Positions 29,396 to 39,859 of a stretch of DNA of 64,000 nucleotides are shown here, piece after piece. Location: NCBI RefSeq assembly GCF_030656115.1, contig NZ_JAUSOO010000152.1, positions 1 to 64,000 on the forward strand. Reading direction: 5' to 3'. The notes under the pieces are model-generated. The model worked only from the letters and a program-made list of their open reading frames with translations, was not told the DNA's origin and made no database searches. Every line of letters begins with the position of its first letter. Position 1 is the stretch's first letter. The position numbers and the translations under genes are program-made. This DNA is from Hydrogenophaga sp. (GTDB taxonomy: Bacteria; Pseudomonadota; Gammaproteobacteria; Burkholderiales; Burkholderiaceae_C).

Positions 29396-30973
29396 TCAAT
29401 ACTTCAACGGTGTGCCTGAAGCCGCCAGCACATCCAGCGCAACGCTGCTGGCCTGCACCGCGCTGCGGCGGTGGTAAAAGCCCAGGGCGCGCAGGCCGCC
29501 CAGCTCTTCGCCGCCACCGGCGCGGCCGGGGCCGCCGTGCAGGCTCATGGGCATCACGTTGCCGTGGCCGGTCTGGCTGGTGGCCACGTCGGGGCTGATC
29601 ATGTGCACCCGGCCGTGGCTGTCGGCCAGGGCCAGTGCGGCGCGGGCCATGAAGGCGGGGTCGGCGCTGTAGACCGAGGCCACCAGCGAACCTTCGCCGC
29701 GGCGGATCAGCGCGTAGGCCTGTTCCTCATCGTCATAGGCCATGAGCGTGGCCACCGGGCCGAACACCTCCACCTCGTGCAGCACCTGGGCTTGCGCGGG
29801 CTGGCGGTGGCCCAGCAGCACCGGGGCCACGCAGGCAGCGACCGCGCGGTCGGCGTCCACCAGCGCAGCGCCGTTGCCGTCAAACAGCACCTCGGCTTCG
29901 GTTTTCAGGTGGGCTATGCCGGCCAGCACGCTGTCAAACTGCTCGCGGCTCACCAGCGAGCCCATGCGCGTGGATTCGTTGCGCGGGTTGCCCACGGTGG
30001 TTTTCGCCAGCCTGGCGCCAATGGCCTGGGCCGTGGCGTCAAACAGCGCGCGTGGCACCAAAATGCGGCGGATGGCGGTGCATTTCTGGCCGCTTTTGCC
30101 TGTCATTTCGCGGGCCACTTCGGCCACCAGCAGGTTGAAGGCTTCGCTGCCTTCGGTGGCGGCGGGGTCGAGCAGGGCGCTGTTCAGGCTGTCGGCTTCG
30201 ATGTTGCAGCGCACCGAACGCTGGGCCACGGCGGGGTGGCTGCGGATGATGCGCGCCGTCTCGGCCGAGCCGGTGAAGCTCACCACGTCAAACGGTTGCA
30301 GCTGGTCCATGAGCCCGGCCGACGAGCCGCAGATGACCGACAACGCGCCCGCCGGCAAGATGCCGGCGTCCACCACGTCCTGCACCATGCGCTGGGTCAG
30401 CCAGGCGGTGGCGGTGGCGGGTTTCACGATCACCGGAACGCCCGAGAGCAGCGCTGGCGCGGCTTTTTCCCACAGGCCCCAGCTCGGGAAGTTGAAGGCG
30501 TTGATGAACAGCGCCACGCCGCGCGTGGGGTTCAGCACGTGCTGGGTCTGGAACAGCGGGTCTTTGCCCATGCGGATGCGCTCACCGTCGAGCAGGCAGG
30601 TGGCGGTGCCCAGGGCCTCGCCCTGTTTGGCGTAGTAACCCAGGGTGAAGATGCCGCCGTCGATGTCGACCGCCGAATCTTTGGTCACGGTGCCGCAGTT
30701 GGCGGTGGCCATTTCATAGTAAGCGTCGCGGTTGGCTTGCAGCACCTTCACCATGGCGCTGAGCAAGCCGGCGCGTTGTTGGTAAGACAGTGCGCGCAGG
30801 GCTTGGCCGCCTTGTTCGCGGGCAAAGGCAAAGCCCTCGGCCAGGTCCAGGCCGGTGTTGCTCACGCGCACCAAGGGCGTGCCCAGCACCGGGTCGAGCA
30901 GGGTGGTGCCGTTGCCGGCGCCGGTTTGCCAGCGGCCAGCGAAAAAGTTGGGGAGCAGGGGCGTGGTATTCAT
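29396..30973 (-). CDS. boxD: 3,4-dehydroadipyl-CoA semialdehyde dehydrogenase
   Basis: BoxD oxidises the ring-opened semialdehyde product of the box pathway to 3,4-dehydroadipyl-CoA with NADP+. The 525 residues form an aldehyde dehydrogenase of the PaaZ-like branch: FINAFNFPSWGLWEKAAPALLSG, KPATATAWLTQRMVQDVV, VSFTGSAETARIIR and the catalytic cysteine in GQKCTAIRRILVP, with EADSLNSALL for the conserved glutamate region. It is divergent from boxR across a 146-base region rich in TGCA boxes, so BoxR control of this gene too is probable. Confidence 0.93.
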   Translation of the reverse strand: MNTTPLLPNFFAGRWQTGAGNGTTLLDPVLGTPLVRVSNTGLDLAEGFAFAREQGGQALRALSYQQRAGLLSAMVKVLQANRDAYYEMATANCGTVTKDSAVDIDGGIFTLGYYAKQGEALGTATCLLDGERIRMGKDPLFQTQHVLNPTRGVALFINAFNFPSWGLWEKAAPALLSGVPVIVKPATATAWLTQRMVQDVVDAGILPAGALSVICGSSAGLMDQLQPFDVVSFTGSAETARIIRSHPAVAQRSVRCNIEADSLNSALLDPAATEGSEAFNLLVAEVAREMTGKSGQKCTAIRRILVPRALFDATAQAIGARLAKTTVGNPRNESTRMGSLVSREQFDSVLAGIAHLKTEAEVLFDGNGAALVDADRAVAACVAPVLLGHRQPAQAQVLHEVEVFGPVATLMAYDDEEQAYALIRRGEGSLVASVYSADPAFMARAALALADSHGRVHMISPDVATSQTGHGNVMPMSLHGGPGRAGGGEELGGLRALGFYHRRSAVQASSVALDVLAASGTPLKY

Positions 30974-31035
30974 GGGGTTTCGCAGGGTAGGGGTATCGAA
31001 GAGGGCTGGTCGCCGCCCGGGATTGGCGCTATAAA

Positions 31036-31075
31036 TGCATTATCTTGCGCCTCATGCATCATGCATTAAAGTGCA
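31036..31075. promoter_or_regulatory. TGCA-box cluster (predicted BoxR operator) between boxD and boxR
   Basis: Four TGCA tetramers occur at 31036, 31055, 31062 and 31072. The last two form a TGCA-N6-TGCA pair. BzdR/BoxR regulators of Azoarcus recognise repeated TGCA sequences, so this is the expected operator type. A possible boxR promoter (TTGCGC at 31045, TAAAGT at 31067, spacer 16) would be covered by the sites, which suggests autoregulation. Confidence 0.75.
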
Positions 31076-31119
31076 TGTTTTGCCGGATGGCAAGTCTAAC
31101 AAGGGTTTTCCCTGAACCG

Positions 31120-32079
31120 ATGAACACCTCTATGAACCAACTGGCCACGGTAGAAGAACCGGTGGTGGGCGTTGTGGCCCCCGCTGCGCCCGGTGCTGAC
31201 GAAGCGCAGCGACACCCATTTCTGGTGGCGCTGGGCGAACGCGTGCGCACCCTGCGCTCGCGCCGGGGCATGACGCGCAAGGCCGTGGCGGTGGCGGCCG
31301 ACGTGTCCGAGCGCCACCTGGCCAACCTGGAATACGGCACCGGCAACGCCTCGGTGCTGGTGCTGCTGCAGGTGGCGCAGGCGCTGCAGTGCTCGCTCAC
31401 CGAGCTGCTGGGCGACGTGACCACCAGCTCGCCCGAGTGGTTGCTGATTCGCGAACTGCTGGAGCACCGCAACGAGGCCGATTTGCGCCGCGCCCGCGTG
31501 GCCATTGGCAGCCTGCTGGGCGGCGGCGCGGCGGCGGGTGGCGATGCGGGGCGCAGCGCGCGCATCGCCCTCATTGGCCTGCGCGGTGCGGGCAAGTCCA
31601 CGCTGGGCCAGCGCCTGGCCGACGACCTGGGCTACGCCTTCATTGAACTCAGCCGCGAAATTGAAAAATTTGCCGGCTGCAGCATCAACGAAATCCACGC
31701 GCTGTACGGCACTCCGGCCTACCGCCGCTACGAGCGCCGCGCCCTGGAAGAGGCCATACAAATCTACCCCGAGGTGGTGATTGCCACGCCCGGTGGCCTG
31801 GTGTCGGACGCGGCCAACTTCAACCTGTTGCTGAGCCACTGCACCACCATCTGGCTGCAGGCCGACCCGGCCGACCACATGGGCCGCGTGGCGGCCCAGG
31901 GCGATATGCGCCCCATGGCCGCCAGCCGCGAGGCCATGGAAGATTTGAAGCGCATTCTGGCGGGGCGTTCGGCCTTTTATTCCAAGGCCGACCTGCACTT
32001 CAATACCAGTGCCTACCGCCTCGACGACGCTTTTGATGCCCTGCGTACCCAGGTGAGGGAGGTGTTGGGTATTTCGTAA
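31120..32079 (+). CDS. boxR: BoxR/BzdR-type repressor (XRE HTH plus shikimate-kinase-like domain)
   Basis: This 319-residue regulator has an N-terminal XRE helix-turn-helix (about 38-98, with LRSRRGMTRKAVAVAADVSERHLANLE) and a C-terminal shikimate-kinase-like domain with Walker A GLRGAGKST (153-161). The architecture is diagnostic of BzdR and BoxR, in which the kinase-like domain binds benzoyl-CoA to release repression. The start at 31120 (or 31132) places the protein after the TGCA cluster. It lies between boxD (divergent) and boxC, with TGCA boxes on both sides, so it probably represses both transcripts and itself. Confidence 0.94.
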   Translation: MNTSMNQLATVEEPVVGVVAPAAPGADEAQRHPFLVALGERVRTLRSRRGMTRKAVAVAADVSERHLANLEYGTGNASVLVLLQVAQALQCSLTELLGDVTTSSPEWLLIRELLEHRNEADLRRARVAIGSLLGGGAAAGGDAGRSARIALIGLRGAGKSTLGQRLADDLGYAFIELSREIEKFAGCSINEIHALYGTPAYRRYERRALEEAIQIYPEVVIATPGGLVSDAANFNLLLSHCTTIWLQADPADHMGRVAAQGDMRPMAASREAMEDLKRILAGRSAFYSKADLHFNTSAYRLDDAFDALRTQVREVLGIS

Positions 32080-32081
32080 CA

Positions 32082-32158
32082 TGCACAAAAATGCATTGAC
32101 GGTTTTGAAAAGATGCAATATTATTCACATCACTCGGTGCCCCCGGTGATGCAATGCA
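32082..32158 (+). promoter_or_regulatory. boxC promoter with overlapping TGCA boxes
   Basis: A near-consensus sigma70 promoter is visible: -35 TTGACG (32096-32101), a 17-base spacer and -10 TATTAT (32119-32124). TGCA tetramers occur at 32082 and 32092 (a TGCA-N6-TGCA pair abutting the -35), at 32114 inside the spacer, and at 32150 and 32155 downstream. A repressor bound here would block polymerase, and benzoyl-CoA should relieve it by analogy with BzdR. Confidence 0.82.
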
Positions 32159-32208
32159 GGTCGGCACCCTTTTGTTACCCCGCGCAGCCCAACAAACAGG
32201 AGACCTCC

Positions 32209-33864
<1,656 letters not shown>

Positions 33865-33969
33865 TTGCCCGTCTGATCTCTTGAGTCTTGTTGTGCGGTG
33901 GGTTTCCCGGTGGAGCCAGCCGCAACCGAACGACAGTCCACCGTACGAAAAACCCGCAGGAGCACAAAC

Positions 33970-35397
<1,428 letters not shown>

Positions 35398-35403
35398 ACT
35401 GTT

Positions 35404-35496
35404 GACCCCCCGCGCCGCGCCTAAGGGCGCGTCACCCCCCCCAGGGGGCGATGCCTGCGGCCTGGCAAAGCCAGTTCTACGGCATCCTGGGCTGGG
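35404..35496. repeat. Dispersed GC-rich intergenic repeat, copy 5 (inverted)
   Basis: This lies directly after boxB. The reverse complement reads GGATGCCGTAGAACTGGCTT, TGCCAGGCC, a spacer, GCCCCCTGGGGGG and a GTGACGCGCC..GCGGCGCGGGGGG end, the same design as copies 2 and 4 in the opposite orientation. Confidence 0.7.
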
Positions 35497-35503
35497 TCCC
35501 TTA

Positions 35504-35533
35504 CGCCCCGGAAACCCCGGGGCGTTCCTTTTT
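35504..35533 (+). terminator. Rho-independent terminator between boxB and boxA
   Basis: A perfect 8-bp stem CGCCCCGG (35504-35511) / CCGGGGCG (35517-35524) with a five-base loop is followed by TTCCTTTTT. The remaining 192 bases to boxA hold no ORF and no convincing promoter: a TTGACG at 35616 has no matching -10. Together with the repeat this fills the 328-base boxB-boxA gap. Confidence 0.75.
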
Positions 35534-35725
35534 CCGCACGGCTGAGCACGGATCGGGGTGGCCGGCGCAGTGAGGTAAAGGAGGAGCCGGTCGCCCCGAC
35601 CCGTGCGGTGCCACGTTGACGTCACACGAGACACAATTGCAGACCTTGGCCCCCGCCCACGCATTGGCACCACGAAGTCACGACAATCCAGACCAAAGCA
35701 TCCCCACGAGAAGCCGGAGACCCCC

Positions 35726-37024
35726 ATGAACGCACCCGCCGAACTGGTATTCATCAAGCAACACCTGATCGACCCCGAAATCTGCATCCGCTGCAACACC
35801 TGCGAGGCCATCTGCCCGGTGCAGGCCATCACCCACGACTCGCGCAACTACGTGGTGGACGCCGAAAAATGCAACTGGTGCAACGACTGCATCTCGCCGT
35901 GCCCCACCGGTTCGATCGACAACTACCGGACCATGCCGCGCATCAAGGCCTATTCGCTGGCCGAGCAGCTCACCTGGGACGAACTGCCCGCAGAACTCTC
36001 GGCCGCAGAACGCCAAGCCCTCGCTGGTGACAGCGCTGGCGAACCCACGCCAGAACCGGCCGCCGAGCCCGTGGCCCAGGCCGACACCACCGGCCAGACC
36101 GCGTTCAACTCCGCCGCCTTCGGCGCCACCGTGCCACCCTGGAGCGCAGCCCACGCCTACACCAACCTCTACGGCCCCAAGGCCGCCCAGAAAACCGTCA
36201 CCGCCACCGTGGTCGGCAACGTGCGCGTGACCGAAGTCGGCAAACAAGCCGGCCACGACTACGACACGCACCACATCGTGCTCGACTTCGGCAGCATGCC
36301 GTTCCCGGTGCTCGAAGGCCAGTCCATCGGCATCATTCCGCCCGGCGCCGACGACAAGGGCCGGCCGCACCACGCCCGCCAATACTCCATTGCCAGCCCG
36401 CGCAACGGCGAGCGCCCCGGCTACAACAACCTCTCACTCACCATCAAGCGCGTGCTCGAAGACCACCAGGGCCAGCCGGTGCGCGGCGTGGCCAGCAACT
36501 TCATGTGCGACCTGCAGGTGGGCGACAAGGTCGACGTCATCGGCCCGTTCGGCAGCAGCTTCCTGATGCCCAACCACCCCAAGTCCAGCATCGTCATGAT
36601 CTGCACCGGCACCGGCAGCGCCCCCATGCGCGCCATGACCGAATGGCGCCGCCGCCAGCGCGCCTCGGGCAAGTTCGAAGGCGGCAAGCTCATGCTGTTC
36701 TTCGGTGCCCGCACACAGGAAGAACTGCCGTACTTCGGCCCGCTGCAGAACCTGCCCAAAGACTTCATCGACATCAATTTCGCCTTCAGCCGCACCCCGG
36801 GAAGCCCCAAGCGCTACGTGCAAGACGCCATGCGCGAGCGCGCCGCCGATCTGGTGCCCCTGCTGCAAGACCCCAACGCGTACTTCTACGTCTGCGGCCT
36901 CAAAAGCATGGAAGAGGGCGTGGTGCTGGCCCTGCGCGACGCGGCGCAAAACGCCGGGCTGGACTGGGACATCCTGGGCGCCGCGCTCAAGCGCGAAGGC
37001 CGCTTGCACCTGGAAACCTACTGA
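35726..37024 (+). CDS. boxA: Benzoyl-CoA 2,3-epoxidase, reductase subunit
   Basis: BoxA is the iron-sulfur flavoprotein that passes electrons from NADPH to BoxB. The start at 35726 ([16 protein letters not shown]) gives 432 residues. Two N-terminal 4Fe-4S motifs are visible ([14 protein letters not shown] and [14 protein letters not shown]), then an Ala/Pro linker, then a ferredoxin-NADP-reductase-like module with the FAD motif RQYSIASP and the NADP-binding [10 protein letters not shown]. The C-terminus ends in the FNR-style LHLETY. A terminator separates it from boxB. Confidence 0.95.
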   Translation: MNAPAELVFIKQHLIDPEICIRCNTCEAICPVQAITHDSRNYVVDAEKCNWCNDCISPCPTGSIDNYRTMPRIKAYSLAEQLTWDELPAELSAAERQALAGDSAGEPTPEPAAEPVAQADTTGQTAFNSAAFGATVPPWSAAHAYTNLYGPKAAQKTVTATVVGNVRVTEVGKQAGHDYDTHHIVLDFGSMPFPVLEGQSIGIIPPGADDKGRPHHARQYSIASPRNGERPGYNNLSLTIKRVLEDHQGQPVRGVASNFMCDLQVGDKVDVIGPFGSSFLMPNHPKSSIVMICTGTGSAPMRAMTEWRRRQRASGKFEGGKLMLFFGARTQEELPYFGPLQNLPKDFIDINFAFSRTPGSPKRYVQDAMRERAADLVPLLQDPNAYFYVCGLKSMEEGVVLALRDAAQNAGLDWDILGAALKREGRLHLETY

Positions 37025-37156
37025 CAGAACGGGGCCGGGTCCAAGCCCCTGTCGGCCTCAAATGTCCCTGCGAGATGGGCGGTTTCTGGGTTCAAGCGAT
37101 CGACGGTGTGGGCACCGGTTTCTAATTCAGCGCTTTCTTATGCACAGGAACCCACC

Positions 37157-37576
37157 ATGCTGATTCAATTGACCTACGCCAGCCGCACCGCCCACATTCT
37201 TGGCCCTGGCGATGTCAAAGACATCCTGCGCAGCTCGCAGCGCAACAACACCGCCGCGGGCGTGACGGGCGCGCTGTGCCTCACCAACGGTATTTTTCTG
37301 CAGCAACTCGAAGGCGATCGGGCGGCGGTGAACAAGCTCTACCACCATATTGAAAAAGACCCTCGGCACACCGACACGCAGATCCTGGACTTCAGCGAAA
37401 TCGCCTCGCGCCGCTTTGGCGACTGGTCCATGGGCTTGGTGGCCGCCACCGCCGAAAACCGCCAGCTGTTTCTCAAATACTCCAGCAAGGCCGATTTCGA
37501 CCCCTACAGCATGAGCACCGCCACCCTGCGTGCCTTCTTTGACGAAGTGATGCTCAACGTGCGCTGGCTCAGCTGA
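37157..37576 (+). CDS. BLUF-domain blue-light sensor (stand-alone), paralog 2
   Basis: This 139-residue BLUF protein aligns without gaps over its first ~93 residues with the one at 11810: Tyr7, Asn31, Gln49, Trp90 and Met92 fall at identical positions, as do GVTGAL, FLQQLEG, DPRHTD and SRRFGDWSMG. There is no output domain beyond a helical tail. The start at 37157 follows CAGGAACCCACC. It sits between boxA and the formate-dehydrogenase accessory block in the same direction. Whether it shares the boxA transcript is unknown; no terminator with a T-run was seen in the 132-base gap. Confidence 0.92.
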   Translation: MLIQLTYASRTAHILGPGDVKDILRSSQRNNTAAGVTGALCLTNGIFLQQLEGDRAAVNKLYHHIEKDPRHTDTQILDFSEIASRRFGDWSMGLVAATAENRQLFLKYSSKADFDPYSMSTATLRAFFDEVMLNVRWLS

Positions 37577-37624
37577 GCCCGGGCGTCTGTGGGCGCTCCC
37601 GGTCAGATCGCCCGCACGTTCTCA

Positions 37625-37689
37625 GGGTTTCCCCTCTGAAAGCATGGTTGTCAGCGGGGAAACCCACGGCGGACAGACCCCACGGTCTG
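37625..37689. promoter_or_regulatory. Two inverted repeats upstream of DUF3305 gene
   Basis: In the 164-base gap before the formate-dehydrogenase accessory block, a perfect 10-bp inverted repeat GGGTTTCCCC (37625-37634) / GGGGAAACCC (37656-37665) encloses 21 bases. It is followed by a second hairpin CAGACC (37674-37679) / GGTCTG (37684-37689). These could form RNA stems in the leader or be an operator. No known element is recognised. Confidence 0.5.
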
Positions 37690-37740
37690 CGATGGCTTAC
37701 ATTGCGGTCTTTCTGCCACGACCCGACATCCCCACAACCC

Positions 37741-38340
37741 ATGACCCAGAACCGTCCCGCCATTGAGGTTGATGTGGTCATGCGCCGCGAACCGGTCAGC
37801 GGCCCCATGAGCCGCTGGCAAGCCTGGCGCTGGGTGCTGGCCGACGTGTTGTTGCGCCACACCCCCGAAGAAACCACCGCCCTGGCACCCGACGAGCAGC
37901 ACACGCCGCAAGCGGTAGAACCCATCGACGGCCCCAGCCCCGACGGCTCCACCCACTGGCTGTTCCCGCGTTTTCGCGTGGCGCTGTTCCGCGACGACGC
38001 GGAAGGCTATTTTTTGAACCTGAGCAGCCCCAGCCCCTGCTTTTGGGTGGTGTGGCGCCCCGACGAAGCCCTGCTGGTGGAAGGCGAACCGCTGGCCGTA
38101 CCGCAAACCGTGACGCTGAGCTACCACGATGCCGGGCGCTGGCTCGACGCCCAAGAGCGTGTGGAGCAGGTGGCGGCGCCAGAAGAAGCGGTGGACTGGC
38201 TGCGCACCTTTGTGGACGCCACCTACCAGCCCGAACCCAAACGCCGCAAGCGCCCCGACAGCTTCAAACCCCTCACCGACCGCTTTGGCCAACCGGTGCG
38301 CATTTCCACTGAAAAACACGGCACAGGCCCCAAAAAATGA
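37741..38340 (+). CDS. DUF3305 protein, formate-dehydrogenase-associated
   Basis: The start at 37741 (MTQNRPAIEVDVVMRREPV) gives 199 residues. The DUF3305 core is seen in MSRWQAWRWVLADV, LFPRFRVALFRDDAEGYFLNLSSPSPCFWVVWR and LSYHDAGRWLDAQERVEQV. These proteins are encoded with DUF3306, a ferredoxin and TorD beside molybdenum formate dehydrogenases in alpha- and betaproteobacteria. The biochemical role is unknown. Its stop overlaps the next start by four bases (ATGA). Confidence 0.87.
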   Translation: MTQNRPAIEVDVVMRREPVSGPMSRWQAWRWVLADVLLRHTPEETTALAPDEQHTPQAVEPIDGPSPDGSTHWLFPRFRVALFRDDAEGYFLNLSSPSPCFWVVWRPDEALLVEGEPLAVPQTVTLSYHDAGRWLDAQERVEQVAAPEEAVDWLRTFVDATYQPEPKRRKRPDSFKPLTDRFGQPVRISTEKHGTGPKK

Positions 38341-39179
38341 CGCTTCGCATTGGCATCAGCGCCCGCCTGTTGCACCACCCGCCCAACGGGCTGGGTCTGC
38401 CGCAAAAGCGGCTGCAGTTTCTGGAAAGCACCATGGCGCACTGGATCATGGCCCACCGGGCCATTGCGCTGATGGTGCCCTTCATCGACGAGGAAAGTCC
38501 CTTGTCGGCCAACCGGGCGCCCATGACCGAGATCGTCGATTTGCTCGACGGCCTGGTGCTGCAAGGCGGTATCGACATCTGCCCCGAAGCCTACGGTGAC
38601 ACCTTGCGCGACCCGGCCTGGGCGGGCGATGCCATCCGCGACCGCTACGAACTGTCCCTGCTGAATGGCTTTATCCAGGCCGGCAAGCCGGTGTTGGGCG
38701 TGTGCCGCGGTGCCCAGCTCATCAACGTGTACTTCGGGGGCAGTCTGGTGCAAGACATTCCTTCGATGCGCCCGGGTGCTGTGCCGCACCAAGACACCGT
38801 CCACTACGACCGCCTGCTGCACGACGTGCATTTTGAAGAAGGCTCCAGCTTGCACCGGCTCTATGGCTGCACTGCGCACCGCGTCACCAGCATCCACCAC
38901 CAGTGCGTGGACCGGCTCGGTGAGGGCCTGCGGGTGGAAGCCCGCTGCCCGCAAGACGGCATCATCGAAGCCATTCGCCACGACGGGCCGGGCTATGTGC
39001 TGGGCGTGCAGTGGCACCCCGAATTCCACCTGTCGCCCGTGGATGAAACCCAGGGCTTGCTCGACAGCGGCCCCATGATGATGGATTTTCTGCGCGCGGC
39101 GCGTGCGCGTGCCGACCGCCACCAAAGCGGCGCGTCCGTGGTGCACGCCGGTGTGCCGTTGCCCCCAAGAACCCGATGA
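38337..39179 (+). CDS. Class I glutamine-amidotransferase-like hydrolase (peptidase C26, PuuD-like)
   Basis: This 280-residue protein resembles gamma-glutamyl-GABA hydrolases. The nucleophile elbow is GVCRGAQ (Cys ~122), the oxyanion region is LVLQGGIDICPEAY, and the His-Glu pair is in GVQWHPEF. It overlaps DUF3305 upstream and DUF3306 downstream by four bases each, so it is translated with them. PuuD normally hydrolyses gamma-glutamyl-gamma-aminobutyrate, but no putrescine genes are nearby; a role linked to the formate-dehydrogenase block, perhaps on a glutamylated cofactor, is speculation. Confidence 0.86.
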   Translation: MTLRIGISARLLHHPPNGLGLPQKRLQFLESTMAHWIMAHRAIALMVPFIDEESPLSANRAPMTEIVDLLDGLVLQGGIDICPEAYGDTLRDPAWAGDAIRDRYELSLLNGFIQAGKPVLGVCRGAQLINVYFGGSLVQDIPSMRPGAVPHQDTVHYDRLLHDVHFEEGSSLHRLYGCTAHRVTSIHHQCVDRLGEGLRVEARCPQDGIIEAIRHDGPGYVLGVQWHPEFHLSPVDETQGLLDSGPMMMDFLRAARARADRHQSGASVVHAGVPLPPRTR

Positions 39180-39859
39180 CCGACGACAACAACTTCTTCT
39201 CGCGCTGGTCGCGCCGCAAGGCGCAGGTGCGCACCGGGCAAGCCCTGCCCGCTGAGCCGCCCGTGCCCGCGCCGCCGGTGGCGGTGACCGGCGCGCCGTC
39301 GCCGCTGCTCACGTCCGCAGCCCCCCAGCCCGCCCCCAACCCGGCCCCCCCCGAGCCTGAAAAGCCGCCCGTGCTCACGCTCGACGACGTGGCCCAGCTC
39401 ACCCGCGAAGCCGACTTCAGCCCCTTCGTGGGCCGCCAGGTGCCCGCCGAGGTGCGCAACGCCGCCATGAAAAAGCTGTTCACCGATCCACACTACAACG
39501 TGATGGACGGGCTCGACATCTACATCGACGACTACTCCCAGCCCAGCCCCTTGTCGGCCGCCATGATGGCCAAAATGGTGGGCGCGCAGTTTTTGAAACT
39601 GGTGGACGACCCCAACGAAGCCAAACCCGCCGCAGTGCCCACCGCCGGGGTGGCCGAAGCCACCGAAGCACCCCAGACCGACCCCGCCGCTGTGGCACCG
39701 CCTGCGCATGCCGAAGCCGCCGACGACACCGCACCCGACCCCACCACCGGCGCAGCCACCGCGCCGGCACAACCCCAACACCACGATGACCACGCTGATC
39801 TGCAACTGCAACCAGACCATGCCCCTGAATCCGAAAGCCCTGGGCGAGGCGCTGGATGA
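39176..39859 (+). CDS. DUF3306 protein, formate-dehydrogenase-associated
   Basis: This 227-residue protein begins MTDDNNFFSRWSRRKAQV, the DUF3306 hallmark. A Pro-rich linker (about 25-60) precedes the conserved core LTLDDVAQLTREADFSPFVGRQVPAEVRNAAMKKLFTDP and FNVMDGLDIYIDDYS-like text (here YNVMDGLDIYIDDYSQP). The C-terminal ~60 residues are Ala/Pro/Glu-rich and disordered. Its last 74 bases overlap the start of the ferredoxin gene in another frame, an unusually long overlap. Function unknown. Confidence 0.88.
   Translation: MTDDNNFFSRWSRRKAQVRTGQALPAEPPVPAPPVAVTGAPSPLLTSAAPQPAPNPAPPEPEKPPVLTLDDVAQLTREADFSPFVGRQVPAEVRNAAMKKLFTDPHYNVMDGLDIYIDDYSQPSPLSAAMMAKMVGAQFLKLVDDPNEAKPAAVPTAGVAEATEAPQTDPAAVAPPAHAEAADDTAPDPTTGAATAPAQPQHHDDHADLQLQPDHAPESESPGRGAG

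Noticed and set aside
35616-35638. TTGACG before boxA as a promoter
   Set aside because: No -10-like hexamer lies 16-18 bases downstream; the nearby ACAATT is only 11 bases away.
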